A stretch of DNA of 64,000 nucleotides. Origin: Himantopus leucocephalus (Eukaryota > Chordata > Aves > Charadriiformes > Recurvirostridae). The stretch covers positions 88,958,916 to 89,022,915 of the forward strand of contig RSEF01000002.1 of NCBI GenBank assembly GCA_003993805.1. The letters run 5' to 3'. Both the position numbers and the translations under genes were made by a program. Under the pieces are notes generated by a model. It was not told where the DNA came from. It saw only the letters and a list, made by a program, of their open reading frames with translations, and made no database searches. Below are positions 46,901-60,550 of the stretch, piece after piece; positions within the stretch are counted from its first letter, which is position 1, and the number at the start of each line of letters is the position of its first letter.

Positions 46901-49900
46901 TAATATTTCTGGAGCAGCACCGATATAATAAGGTGCAATGTGTATGAGGTGGCTTATGACAATGACTTCTCATGCTCTTACTCTCTTTACATTGGTTTTT
47001 CTGTCCCCTTGCACTCTAGTGCCATCTGTTACGGCTTATTAAAACGAATTTCCTATAGGTGCTATGTTACTAACATTCCCTAATACAGTCTACTGCTGTT
47101 TTCATGCCATCTTTTTCATTCTGGATATTTCAGCTTTTGCTCCCTAATGTTTTGTAGTGCCTTTCTGTGAACTTTCTTTGTGTCCCCCAGTATTTCAGTT
47201 TTCAGCAAAACAGTCACTGACTATCTTCGCTCTATTCTTGATAAGAAAATACCTTTTGTTATAATCCAGCGTAGACCTTTCTCTTGGCTAACTGAAGGCC
47301 ATTCCCCTCAAAAATCTTCTGCAGTGAAAAGACTCCAGCTGCCCCTTTTCTAATTCTAAGATTGAGATAGTTAAAGGGTCTTCACTCACCAATTACAAAC
47401 CTCATTTCAAACTTACTGTATGTGTCGGGTCAGAAGATTTGTATCAGGACTGTCTGCGTGTCTACATTTGTACATAATTAATGTACAAATATGCAGAGAC
47501 TGCATTGCTCATAAGAACTGACCTCAGGAAAAGCTTAGTGGGAAGCAAAATCACAATAATATTAATGTCATCTCCATTTAGACGATAAGTAAAGGTACGC
47601 ATGGATACCTCCTTGCATAACCTTAGTCTGGCAGCAGAGGAAGGGGACAAATGAAGGAGAGAAGTAGCACCTCACATGCACCAGGCTCAGGCAAGTAGCT
47701 GGGGAGATGAGAGTCAGGGGCAATTTTATGCAAAGCTGGTGCACCATGCCAACCATTTATTTTATTTTTCTCAATATGTCCCTCTGTGCTGGTCAGATTG
47801 AGCAAATTTATAATATAGATTACTGGTTCAGAATTGGTGAGAAGCACACCAGTGACTGGTGCCAGCAGAAAGGATGAACATAGAGCAGAGTACAGTCCCA
47901 AGCCAGTAAGGTCCAACTGGACACTCCAGAAGCCAGCTGCTAAGGATGAGGTATTAGCAGCCCACAAGAGAGTGAGGAGACAACAGTATCAATCCAGGGA
48001 AAGAAAGAGAAGGGTGAAGTGACAAAGAAGATGTCAAAAAAACCCAGTATATAGTCCCTGCTACAAATTAATGGAAATTAAGACTTTTTCAGGGCCAGGA
48101 CCTGGTTTTACAGCCTTAATGCAACTGCTTAATAACAAGAAATGAGGAGCTGTATCTGAATACAAATAGAAATGACATGAAAACAGCTATTAAGGGCTCA
48201 TAACTTAGGTAGTTGTGATTCCGTCAAAGAGGTTTCCCTGGCATGACAATGGAGCTCTTGCTAACCATTTGCTGAATTAATATTGACGCACACCAGGATA
48301 GTGCCATGAGAGGGCGACCTGCCTGAGGCTGCTCCAGAGCAACCTTTCTTACGTGCAGGGAGTATTACAACCATGAATGTTTGCCACTGGTTTGGGGGAG
48401 CAGCCATTTTTCCACCTTCAAGCCACCAGAGTTGCTCATGGTGTCTCTGGAGTCCTTTGATTCTTCTTATTCATCCAGGACAGGGTGAATGAGGTGGCAG
48501 ATGGCATCTCCCTGGTTTTCATCTGCTGTGATCACTCTACTAGCCATTGGCCAATGCTGCTTGCCCTCCATTCTTCAGGTTTCCATTTGACTACTACGTT
48601 GTTACTCCTCATGTGGCTGACCTTTGGTCAGCTCCTTTTTTCCTTCTACACTGATAGCTTCCATGCCTGTGTTGGAAAATGGCACTGATGCTGCTATAAA
48701 CGTATCTTCCAAGATAAGGAGTTACTGTGTCTTGCTACATTGACATTTTACTTCTGCAGACTTTTCCCTCCACTTTGAAAAAAATAAAGTGGTTTGAGAG
48801 ACTCATCATAAGTCCCCAGTGACCTTTTGTGTGCTCCCAAAATATCCTGTCATTTCACACAATAATTACGCATAATTAAGCCCCTCCTCATGCAATTTAT
48901 TGATACATTTTGTCCTCATGAAATTCATATGGAAATGCTGTTCAGAATATTGTGGGTAATTCTCTTAAAGACTTCTCAGTCCTCCACAACTCAGCCGGTG
49001 CATTGCTACCACCCTGGGTTCCTTTCTCCATCATAACAATGATGTCCTTCATATTTCCTTCATGCAATATAAATAGGCAAACTGACAGGAGGCTGACAAA
49101 TTCAGCCTTTCCAAGTCTCTGAATTTGAAAATGAGGCCAACATTTCCAATTCAATTCTGCTTATTCTTTTAAAAATATCTGTATAAGTGATTTCATCACA
49201 ACACACAAACTGGAATTACTTGCAAACAGTAGCACATAGTCACAGTACATGCATGCATTCATCAGATGTGGTTTGATTTTTAAACCCCAGTGAAATATAC
49301 TAAAACATCCTTGAAGAAACTTGGTTCATTGCTTTCACAGTCATTAGTTTTGACAGCCTGCTCTAGCAAGTCAGATTTTAAAAGTCAAATCTCTCAATTG
49401 TGTTTCTTTGACTGTGTTTAGTAGCCTAAGTTTAAAGAAGCTTTTTAACAACCTTTTTGGCAACTAAGCCAAGGGAAGGAGAATGGAGAGGGAGAATTTG
49501 AAGAGGAGGCTGGAGCTGCTGCTGGGAGGGGGTGGTCAGGTCTTCTGACCCGTGGTCGCTCTTCAGGAGAGCTCTGTGTGTTCTTCTGAGCGTCTGCCTC
49601 AGTAATGATTTCTATGAAGTATTTTCTTCCTAACCTGTTACTCCTCCTCCATTAAATGTACCAAAAAATTTCCCATTTACTATAGTGAGAGTAAAATTGA
49701 ATCCCAAATTAATTAATTAAATTGATTTCGACGCTCAGGATATTTTCTTGAAAGCTTTGGTTGACGGTTCTTTTTTTCCTCCGGGAGGATATATTGCATC
49801 TTTCACTGTTATCACCAGAGTAATATAATTATCTATTTAATCCTTTTGTGAGAAAAATTGCTCTTCAGACAATTGGTTATTCACATCTGTGAATACCAGT

Positions 49901-52900
49901 GAAATAAATAGAATAAAATGCACTCAGGAATGTCAACTTGCTCTCATTATGTGCTGCTGGTAGTGAAACACATCATGATTTAGTCTGATGTGGCAAATTA
50001 GAAACCCAAAAACAGGTAAAAATGGCAAATATAATTATGAACTATTTTGTTCAGGGAGACTCTTCCTATTCCCTAGCATTTATAAAAACAAAACAAAACA
50101 AAACAAAACCCCCCAAAAACCAACAAAACCAAACCCACACTTAAAAAACCTGGAGACACTACTACATTTGGAAATATAAAAAAGGACGTACTTTGATTGA
50201 ACATATTTCAAATTTTCATGACTGAGAGAATATAGATCCATAAAAAACCCTTTGCACATACATCTCACTACATAGATTATGAAAAGTGCTTATATAGCTA
50301 CTGTTAACTATTTTTGAGTGCCCACATTTGTGTGTGTTACCAGTGCTGAACAGTTACATTTCTAAGACCTAACAGTGTCCGCAAGCAGACATTGTTTTAC
50401 TATAAAACGCTGCAGGCAAAGGAGAATGTGGAGAAAGTATCTATTTTGAATAGTAAGACGGTATTTGGAGAGGACATCTGCTGTGTTGGAAACCCTGATT
50501 CTTTTGCCTCTTCATCCTCTGTAGGGATCTAAACCCACATGTCCCATAAGTGCTCTGGCTATTGAGTTCTAGTGATCAAAGTATTCCTAAATGGGCTTTG
50601 CAAGGAGCTGTGGTACCACCAGTCACTGTTTCCTCCTTCTGTGCTTAATAGGAAATGGCTAACTATTTCCTATAGAAAGCACTTAGGTCTTGAAAAAACA
50701 AGGAATCTTCAGTAAAAGTAGGTGCTTACTTATTTTAAGGAATTAGATACCACAGTCTCTGAAAAAGGGCATGCCAAGGCATAAGCTTCACATGTTTGCT
50801 AATTTAACTGTCTCTGCGCACACTGCTTTATGTGGACCTTTTTCTGTCCAGCCCCTCTTTTGCAGCGTAGCTGCAGGTTCCACTAGACAAGAAGGTAGCT
50901 GGGTGCCAGACAGTGTAAAAGTAATTTTCTGCCTAAATTTTAGTCTTCCTCATTGAGCAGTTAGGGCTGACACCCATGAAAGTTCTTCTCTTTTGAAAAC
51001 GCCTACTGCTTCTCATCTTTTGAATCAATTTTTAATATGCCCATTATGTGTTATATTCACCCATTTAAGAGAGATATATTGAAGATCTTGCCATAACATT
51101 TAGAAAGGCTTCAGGCTTACTAGCACTCACATCTGGCAAACAAAAGACTGTTCGTATGTCCTGGGATATAAACTGCCATCACACCTCAAAGGTTTAGAAT
51201 AGTACCTGGCGAGACAGACTAGAGCATTTGCACTGAAGATTAGATCATTCCATCTCACAGGAATATGGATACTTTGTTGTAACTAACCCTAACAGGTGCT
51301 ATCTCATTAGTGGCAGATAATTGAAATGTGTTAAAATATTGTTGAAATAAAAATGTGTCATAAATGAACGCTGAAGTGAATATTAGAGATACTGTACATG
51401 TGAATTCTGATAAATTTCTTCCTGATGGGTCATCTGTAATTATTCAGGTACAGCTTTTAATTTCTGTTTGCAGGAAGCTCATTTTGACCGTAACTCCTGT
51501 TTTCTGCTCCTACAATCTGCCCTTTGTTGCATTTTCTTTCTTAGGATTAGCACCCGTAGTGAGTCTGTTGACAGTTTTCTTACTGTAGTTCATGTGTAGA
51601 GTCTTTCTCTCAGTAATTTCAATTGACTTTGAGTTTTTCAAGTGCTTTTCTAATGTGACAGACAAACAAATACTGTAATTTCTCAGTTTCTTCCAACTCT
51701 GGTTCCACTCAGACAACGAGGATAGAAAGCAGCAAGACTTTCACAGTGTGAAAGCACGTTCATTAAATTACATTACACTTCTAAGTTATATTGCCTCTTT
51801 AAATAGTACGGCATGAATGATTGTGATTGTGGGATCAAAGGCTCAAAGCTTTGTGTATTTGGAAACCAAGATTATGTTTCTTTCCCAGAACACCATAGAA
51901 ATCTAAATATAAGATTCAGTGGCCAATGGATAAATGATTTCTAACTGCATGGATTTCATGTGAGGTGTTCTTACAACCAGGCAGAGATTATATTCATTTC
52001 CTGTGCAAGAATCTGGGTGTAAGTGTGACACTGATCATAGTATTCAAGAGGAATGTAAAATAATTTCCATCAAAGTGGGGAACATACACTGTGAAAATCT
52101 TTTACATAAGACACCAAAAGAAGAATAAAACACCAGTACCAATACCTGCATTGCTTAACTGGAGCAGGAAACGTTATTAGCATCCTTTGATACTTGCACC
52201 CATTCTCTTTGGGGCAATCATATTTCTGCATAGAAGAAAACATAAGTGAATGATTACTTGCCCAAATCAAGAAGGAGGATCTGGTTTAGGAATAATTAAC
52301 AGCTCAACCTAGTGTGTCCAAAAATACTGGAACAAAGAATATATATACTACAGACCTAAGCAGCATAAGCCAGCAACTGAGTAAATTTTGGGGGGGTAAG
52401 GCCCTGGAGTGCTGCGTGCTAACAAAATCGACTGACTCAGCAAATCACTGGTAGCCCCAGGTGAATTATGTTTGGACTTAAAAGGTTTTATTAAGGAGGT
52501 AAACCTGAGTAGCATTTCAAATATTTGAGTTCTGATTGCCCTACTCTAAATAGGTTCATAGATCTCAACTGTGGTAGTAAATAACACTATTTGCCATTGT
52601 TTAGGCCATGCTATCATAGACTCAGAGAGTTTATTGACAGAAGAAAGCATTGCATCACACTGGCTGACCTCCTGTATATTCTATTACACCTGTCTTAATA
52701 ATCCAGAAGGCCCGGAGCTGTGAGTCTGTGTTGTGTGTGATACAGAAGCTTTTCCATGCACAAGAAATCCAGTTCATTAGGCTCACCTTCTGCATGAAAA
52801 TCAGGGGTGTGTGACGTGCATCAGTTTCATGAGACTTACTGCAATCGAGTGTTGGAGCACTCTTTGCAATGCAATCCCTGATGACCCCATGCTGTAAGAT

Positions 52901-54144
52901 GGACCCATATCACCACTCATTCCGTTTCACCATCTTCTGCATCTATTGATCTGAATAACCTGTTTCTGAGGAAGCTTACTGTTGACTAGTATATGTTTTT
53001 CCAAAGAGGACATATTAGGTAAAAGCTGTGCCTAATTTCTGTTTTGAATTTGTCTGATGTCAAATTCTGCCCATGAGTGCACATTTTTTTTCCTTTTAGT
53101 TTCAGGGCTTCATTAGCATTCACTAATTTTTCCACAATAGAGATAGTTGTACTGTGAGCAAGTCGCCTTTCATTTTTCACCTGTAATGAAGTGACAGTTT
53201 GAATTATCTAAGAACCCTTTCCCCCAAACTACAAACTGTTTTTGTGGCTCTTGATCATCTTCAATTCTCAAAGCCCTTTTTAAAATACAAATATTGACAC
53301 TGGTTGTGTTATCTGAATACTAGTTTCACTAAAGTTGCAGTCAGAAGTAATTTCAGCTTGCTACAACTGATCGCTGCTTTCCCCTTTATCTGTCCTTTTG
53401 GCATAGTATGGTGCTGGGAGTTATTGCTGAACTTTTTGTGCCCTCTCCCACAAGAGTGATCTGATGTCACTCATTAGCCAGATGACTTAGTATGAAAATG
53501 CATCTTGTTTGAATGTCCCTTTCAGATGTGAGCATGTGATTCAGTTTGCTCTGTATGATGAAGCACTCTTCATTATGTGTTCACTCAGCTTACGTGAACA
53601 GCTTTCCTCACCAACACTACGCACCAGCTGTCATCCAGTCAACGCTTGCTACTCTGCTCATACGACATTTCATTAGGTCAAATATGGGCAAAGGGACCTC
53701 ACACGTGCCGGCAATCATGGCAGAGCATGCATGCAACTAACCACCCTACACCATGCAAACATATCTACTGTTATTTGTCTTTTTGCTGTTTTTTGTTTCA
53801 TCTGAGTTTATTACAGCAGTCTTCAGCAAAAAGTTTAATAATGTGAGGCAAAGTAGTTTTGCAGTGCTTTCCTGGCAATTCTCTTAGGGAAAGAAAGTTC
53901 CCTTCTATTCCCTGAGATTTCTAGACAGCTCTGTCTTCTGTTAGGTGTTTCTCAGTGAGCTCTTTTTTGCCCAATAAAGTATGCATAAAATGATATTGTG
54001 TAGCACTGGCCCCTTCATTAGTATGTTACATGGCACTAAATAAAATGCCTTACACAGTTCTACGTTTATGAACAGCTTGGCAGTTATTTCCACTCCCCTG
54101 ACTGTTATCTTCTTAAAGTACAAAATGAGACCTGGGAAAGACGA
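40997..54144. other. Long noncoding stretch, no genes seen
   Basis: About 13 kb without a recognised transposon or credible exon. Frames above 90 codons (43512-43817 -, 47623-47967 -) show no domain I know. Plus-strand pyrimidine bias appears around 46700-47350. Features noted separately are an AT-rich homeodomain-site cluster near 48845-48965 and 49685-49735, a CTCF-like motif at 48304-48317 and an (AAAAC)n tract at 50084-50138. Confidence 0.55.
50084..50138. repeat. (AAAAC)n pentanucleotide repeat with C-rich extension
   Basis: About five AAAAC units are followed by CCCCCC and irregular A/C sequence. Candidate polymorphic microsatellite. Confidence 0.92.
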
Positions 54145-54465
54145 TATTCCATAAAAACCCCCTAACTTCTGTCCTTCAAGACTCAACAGGGCTCTGTCCT
54201 TACTTGCTCCGGCATCAATGTCATATTCAGTAGCCCATTGTAGTGTAGCTCTTTCTGTTTGTCTTTTTTGACTTTAACAATGCAAAGGGGAAGTTTATTT
54301 TTTTNTATTCCATAAAAACCCCCTAACTTCTGTCCTTCAAGACTCAACATGGCTCTGTCCTTACTTGCTCCGGCATCAATGTCATGTTCAGTAGCCCATT
54401 GTAGTGTAGCTCTTTCTGTCAGTCTTTTTTGACTTTAACAATGCAAAGGGGAAGTTTATTTTTTT
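54145..54465. repeat. 160-bp direct duplication flanking a single N (likely assembly artefact)
   Basis: Positions 54145-54304 and 54306-54465 align end to end without gaps, separated only by the N at 54305. Four differences were counted (at 54189, 54225, 54259 and 54260 against the positions 161 bases to the right). The copy boundaries coincide exactly with the N, as expected when overlapping contig ends or two haplotype contigs are laid side by side. A genuine recent tandem duplication would not be expected to have its junction fall exactly on a gap. Confidence 0.88.
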
Positions 54466-54597
54466 CTCTATATATTGTGCAATGATGGATTTGTTGCCCT
54501 TTGTATTAATGTTTTCTGATCCTTTCTTTTCTTTTGCTGGGAAATGAATAAAAATGATACAGAGATAGGAGGTGGGGTAACTTACTGACAGGAAGCT

Positions 54598-55155
54598 TGA
54601 AGTCTTCTTGTATGTGCTACTCAAGAATTGTAGCTAATTGCTGTGTTGACTACTGTAGTCAGCACCGTAATGCTTCAGAGATATCCTGTGTGCATTTCTG
54701 GTTGCTTGATGTGCAACAGGCAGCTTTTAGGAGAATCAGTGCAGAAGCTACACAGGTGCATGAGAAGGCGGTGTTTGTCTCATCCTGCTGTGAAATGTTA
54801 TGATGTAAATCAATGCAGCTTACAAAGAGCATTCCCATAGCCATTATTGGCTGCACAACATCCTTTGCTCTGTGANCTGAAGTCTTCTTGTATGTGCTAC
54901 TCAAGAATTGTAGCTAATTGCTGTGTTGACTACTGTAGCCAGCACCGTAATGCTTCAGAGATATCCTGTGTGCATTTCTGGTTGCTTGATGTGCAACAGG
55001 CAGCTTTTAGGAGAATCAGTGCAGAAGCTACACAGGTGCATGAGAAGGCGGTGTTTGTCTCATCCTGCTGTGAAATGTTATGATGTAAATCAATGCAGCT
55101 TACAAAGAGCATTCCCATAGCCATTATTGGCTGCACAACATCCTTTGCTCTGTGA
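54598..55155. repeat. 278-bp direct duplication flanking a single N (likely assembly artefact)
   Basis: Positions 54598-54875 and 54878-55155 are identical except T at 54659 against C at 54939. The N is at 54876. All open frames inside (for example 54643-54840 and 54923-55120) are therefore duplicated copies and not a small gene family. Collapsing the two copies would shorten the locus by 280 bp. Confidence 0.9.
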
Positions 55156-57873
55156 TGTCTGAGACATATGTTACTTACGTTACAGGTAAGTGTCCGTTTC
55201 CATACGTAGATGAGTATCTCATCAGAGCAAAAGACAGCGTACTTGAAGCAGACAAGTAGCTTGCTCATCCAGAAAGGCTGGCTGGAACTTGCTTCACAAT
55301 CTGCAGCTGTCGAGGGTACCAGCAGTAAAATGTTTGGATGACAAAAGGGCACGTGTTGATCTTTACTTCAGCAAGATCCTCTGTAGTTCCTACTACAGAT
55401 GTTTTTATGATGTGGTCCGTGCCACCTTTGGATAGTGCATGAAAAGCTGGACAAGTACATGGCTTACTTTCTTGTCTACTTTTCTAGCTAGGAGAAGCTG
55501 AATAGATTTGAATGTAGATAAGAACCTTTGTAGAAAATCCCCTCCGTGAAGGACAATTCTGTACCAATACCTCTGTTAAAGATCTCTGTCAGCTAGTTCT
55601 TAATCAATAGCATGTGCATGAAGTGGGATTTGGCCTTTATAGAAAAAAAGAAAAGAAATCAATTTGCATTTGAAATAAGTGCAATACATCAAGCATTTTC
55701 TTATGCCACCTTTTCCCACTTGGATCACGGTATTGTACTTTGTAGTGAAGGGAGATTAAACGCTTCTTTTGAACCCCAGTTGGGAAGGGATCCTTGTGTT
55801 TGAGGTCTAGATTAATATGCGGTCTGTCCTGCTAAAAAGTACGAAAGTCATGCAGCAGCTGTGGCAAAATCAGCACCAGGGAAGAGTCGCAACAGGATTG
55901 AGACAGACAGCTCATTATCCGAGCACAGTGGCAAATCTCTTCTCCAGCCCTGCTGAGGCAGCACAGAAAGGGAAGGGGAAGTGATGATCCCTCTGGAATT
56001 TGGCTATTAACACCTGTCTGGACTGTACGAACTCCTCTAAAGAGAAGGACTTATCTCAGAGGATCTTGCTCCCCTGGAGTGAGATGCCAATGAAATGCAC
56101 TGAAGCTCCTCAGGAACTTCTCTTTGTATAAGGTCTCATTTACACAACAGAAAGAATCTGTCCCTGATTGAGGGTCAGCAGCATGCTGGTAAGCCATGCT
56201 ACGTGCTGTGCTGTCTGGCTGCAGCTGCAGACAAAGGCAAACTGCCATCAGTGTTGCATCAGAAATGACACCTGAGACCGGTTACTAAAAGGTGTCAAGC
56301 AGATGCTGACCATGGTCTGGGCATTTCAGGCTCTGATGTTGACCTCCATCTAGTGCACATGTAGCAGTCCACGTTGTTGGAGTCAGTTGCTAGCCATGCG
56401 TTACGCTTGTGTAAACTTGGTTATGAGGGGAGATTCATTTTAAATTAATTGAGGAAACCTGATTCCATTGTACGTGAACAGGTGAAAAGACATGAATATT
56501 TATATGAAGGAATAAATGTATTTTCCCCTGGGTAAAGGAAAGGCATGCAGCCTGTTCCACTGTTTGGCAAGGAATGAAACATGCAATAAATTTACATCAA
56601 AATAAAACAGTCCTATGATCTTGAATCAAAGCAGCATAACTCAACAGTTAAATGTCCTCATTTGTGAGTCTACTGTGTGATATTTACACCAACAAAACAT
56701 AAACCCTGCAAATTTTGCAAGCTTATGAAAAATCCCTTCTCTGATATAAGGTATTATACAGTACGAACTGAGGTTTGAAATTCCTCTGTTGTCTATGTAG
56801 ATGGTTGCTATTGCTTGTTTTGGCAAGTAAGAGAGATGGAGGTGGTCCAAGCACTTGAAGATATGTTCTGGATCATTGAATACATTTCAGAGAAGCTTGG
56901 CCATAACTAAATAATATACTTAATTTTCTTAGTTACATAAAAATATGAAGTGTTGCTCCCCTGGGAGCAAACCTCTCCACTCACTCATGTGTAGCTTTGT
57001 TAGAGATACTGGTCTTATGGCTTGGACATGAAATAGGGTAGCACAGGGGTATCTGATACTCAATCCTCATCCGCAGAGAGGAAAATGGGAAACTGTGGAG
57101 TGGGCCAAAGAATTTGGAGTTTATGCTTTGGCCATGCCAAGCATCAGTTTTTAGCTGGAGGACTAGGGATGAGGAAGTTAAACATATTTTTCAGGTATAT
57201 CACAGTCTTGTAATAATCACACCACCTTCCTTTTCCTAATCTGGTGTAAATTTGCTGTAAATAGTTAAAATTGTCCAATATAACCTGGCCAGTTTTGCAT
57301 GATGTGTGCAACCTACACCACTAGCAGAGGAGTGGCCACAACTTTTGTCAGTAATCGTGAGAAGAGGCTGGGAGAGAAGAACCTCTTCTACCGGCACCAC
57401 TAACGGGAAGACAATGTCTACCTGCTAAAATTGGGCTTGCACTAGATCATCCTTGTGTGACAGGCTTATCTTTTCCTACACATTACTCCTTTCAAAGACC
57501 CTGCTTCTTACACCGTCTCGCTTATGATAGCTTCTAATACTTCTTTCTATGTATTTTCAAATGTGTGGTAGGTGGGGTTATGTGTAATCACTAGGAAGTG
57601 CTTTCTGGGTGCCACTGTACTGCACCAGATCACTTGTGTATTATGCTTGCCTTTTGAGATAACTAGTGAAATCTGAACTCATCAGAAAGATAATTCAGCT
57701 CTCTTTTATCTTATCTACTGAATGTCCTGTAGGACATACATGCCAGAAATCAGACTGTCTTTACAATCGTTCTATATAATTCTGTAAAAATGACAAGCAA
57801 GCCTAACTCTTAGATCTATTTAGTGCAGGCACTTAAACATTTTCATTTGGAACAACAAATATTTGCCCAGAGT

Positions 57874-57934
57874 AAAAAAAAAACAAACAAAACAAACACA
57901 AAGCAAAACAAAAAACCAAACCAAAACAAACCCC
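57874..57934. repeat. A/C-rich low-complexity tract
   Basis: Irregular AAAC/AAAAC repeats grading into ACC-rich sequence, similar in composition to the tracts at 26347 and 50084. Confidence 0.9.
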
Positions 57935-58789
57935 AGCAATTTGTACTCCCCAAGTCAATAACAGAAGAAAAATTGGCTCAGTGACTGAGCTGTCAGTGCT
58001 GAACTCTGTGATATAGAAAAAGTATCTAAGCCTTAAAGCTCCTGCTCTCTGAACAGATGCTATTAACTTTGCAGAAGGACCTTTTTTGACCTTTGTTTTT
58101 ATGACTCAGAATCTGTGGTTCTTCTATAAGTGCTCATCTGTATGGAAACCACTCTAGCTACACATGTGCCCCTGTATACCACACTGAGGTCTTCAAACAC
58201 TACTGTTGTTTGGCCCAAGTGTATCATCAGTAATGTAAGTTCTTTCAGCCCTTCATCCAATAAAGACACAAAAGAAAGAGTGACAGCAGTTATCTAACTC
58301 CCTCATACTGCTTCTGAACATCTAATCTGTAGTTCATTCTGTAACCTGTCCTTCTCAAACCAATAGGCATTAATTCCTTGTAAAATCTGCCAATTTTCAT
58401 TCTGATTTTATTTAAAAATTCTTTACAAAATATTTCTCAGCATATTTTGCATCACAGTGATTTCAAAAGTTGGATTCAAAACATGAGAGACTCATCCTCT
58501 TCCCAGAAGGCAGAGCTTCAGTCTGCATTGTTTTAAGAAAAGACACTCAGCCGCTCCACCTGTAAGCCATCCTCTTCCAGGAGAAGGAAATACGGACACT
58601 CACAACAAAATGAGATTGCTGTCTGAAAGAAAAAAGTAAGACCTTGAAGGTTTTCTATCCCTGATTTCTATGATCTGTTTCTTGCTGTCAGCAAGGATGT
58701 AGTTCTCAAGGTAAATAATAGCTAGGAACTGGATCAGCATGGTTCTTAGTGCTGAACTTCCTGCATTAAGGTAGAGAAACTATAGAGGG

Positions 58790-58830
58790 GTAAAAAANGT
58801 AAAAAAAAAAAAAAAAGGAAAAAAAGAAAG
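58790..58830. repeat. Poly-A tract interrupted by a single N
   Basis: GTAAAAAA at 58790-58797 is repeated immediately after the N at 58798 and runs on into about 15 A. The join probably reflects failure to resolve the homopolymer, with at least 8 bp duplicated. Confidence 0.85.
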
Positions 58831-60518
58831 ATTCAAAGATTCTGTTTGCCTATAGTTCCTGATTGAAAACAGACCTCAAAATACCATTTTGCTAGGAACA
58901 CCAGTGAAGCTTGTTTGCCAGCCAGCTCAGCTTTTAAGATTGCTCTAGTCCCTACATCTAATATAATTTCTTTGTCCCCATGTATAGCAGTGGAAACACT
59001 GAAACAGGCCCTACATCATCGTCCTAAACTACAGCCATCATTCTAAAACTGATTGTAGTTAATTTGTTGTTGGCGCAAATTATTTCCTCTTCATTAGTAT
59101 CTGGAATAAATTTACCTTTGAGTTTATTAAGGTGCAGAAGCAAATTTACTTTCCACTTTATCTGTAGGGTACTGCTAATTAAAATGGCCTAATACTCCTG
59201 TGGCCTCAGTTTCAAGAACTCTCAGGTAAGTTTTTAGAGACTGACGATGAACACCCGATAAACGAAGACGACTGCAGTTTCTCCCAAGAACCTTCATCTT
59301 TATCATCATGACATCGGTACACACTGTTCTGCGCTTACATTGCTCCCAATTGATCTCACAGCTTTGCAAGAGGTAGTTGGTACTACCCTGAAGGCTGGAA
59401 AATCAATGATCAGAGGTAAAGGGCCATCAATCATCAATCCATTTATGTCCTGGAGACAAGTTAGTGATGTTTATTAGAGAAGACATCTTGAAGTCATTCA
59501 GAAATGACACTAGCTACTATCATTCCAGATGCTAAGCAAGCTAAACAGCTTTTTCTAATGACAGCTGTTCCCAGGGATAAAGAACTCCAAAAGCCAGATT
59601 AAAATACGTAAAGTAAGTACTCCTCTATTTCAGTCCAACTGTGCCTAACAAACTAACATTATTATGTAAATACTCTTTACTGACAGAACAAAGCATCTGC
59701 CTTTGTAAACATATTTCAGTGTCAAGCTAAATAATAAAAGGTTAAATTTTCTGAAGGATATCTAAGTTTCCATGAGTAATGCTGGAAGTCTGGTCCTTAC
59801 AATTACTTATTTTTCCATATAATTTGCTTTGAAGATTGTAATGATGAAGCGTTCATGAAAAATTCTGGAGAGGAGAACTCAGTGGAGGTTTTTCTCCTTT
59901 GAAGGCACAATCCTCTTAAGCAACTGAACATATGACATGCAAAGTCCTAGGAAGAATATCTGCTCAAATATATCATGGTCTTTTGGTGGAAGACCTTCAA
60001 AAACCAGGTTCAGACAGCTACAGAGCACCTACGTATTTGCAGTGATAACCAACCAGTTATGCTTTAAGAAAATAATTTTCTTTTCCTTTTAAAAAGCTAC
60101 CATCATTTACAAATGCAACCAATTTGTGATATAAGCAAGATAGCCCAAGATTGATATGCTGAAGAAAAGTGACAGTTCTTCCCAAATCCTGTCTTCAGAT
60201 ATCATCTCTACCTTTTGTGTTAGGTTGGGGCTAGAATAATCATTAGTCAGGCTCTAGAAGTAATCTCTTTTGGGTATTCTTATCAATTACAGATTCCTTC
60301 TGTGGCTTTTCCCATCCTTTTCACGGATGTCTTTAATGAATAGTATGTGAAAAAAAATATAGCCTTGCTTTATGGGATATCTGATTGATAGGAAACACCT
60401 TTGGAAATCAAGGGAAAAAGTCTACTACTGACAATTTCTCCAAAATAAAAAGAAAATTATTTTTTCTGTCTTTGACTTGAGAAAACTGGACTGCCTCAGA
60501 CTCAAGGTGGTAACATTA

Positions 60519-60550
60519 CTTTTCTTTCTTTCTCTCTCTCTCTTTTTTAA
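60519..60550. repeat. (CTTT)n/(CT)n pyrimidine microsatellite
   Basis: A few TTTC units pass into about six CT units and then a T run. All-pyrimidine plus strand. Confidence 0.88.

Noticed and set aside
54923..55352. Pair of similar small proteins encoded in tandem near 54.6-55.35 kb
   Set aside because: They are the same sequence written twice on either side of a single N, so the resemblance is an assembly effect.
26347..57934. Interspersed A/C-rich arrays considered as a CRISPR-like or regularly spaced repeat system
   Set aside because: They have no fixed repeat unit, no spacers and no associated genes; they are ordinary low-complexity tracts in a vertebrate genome.
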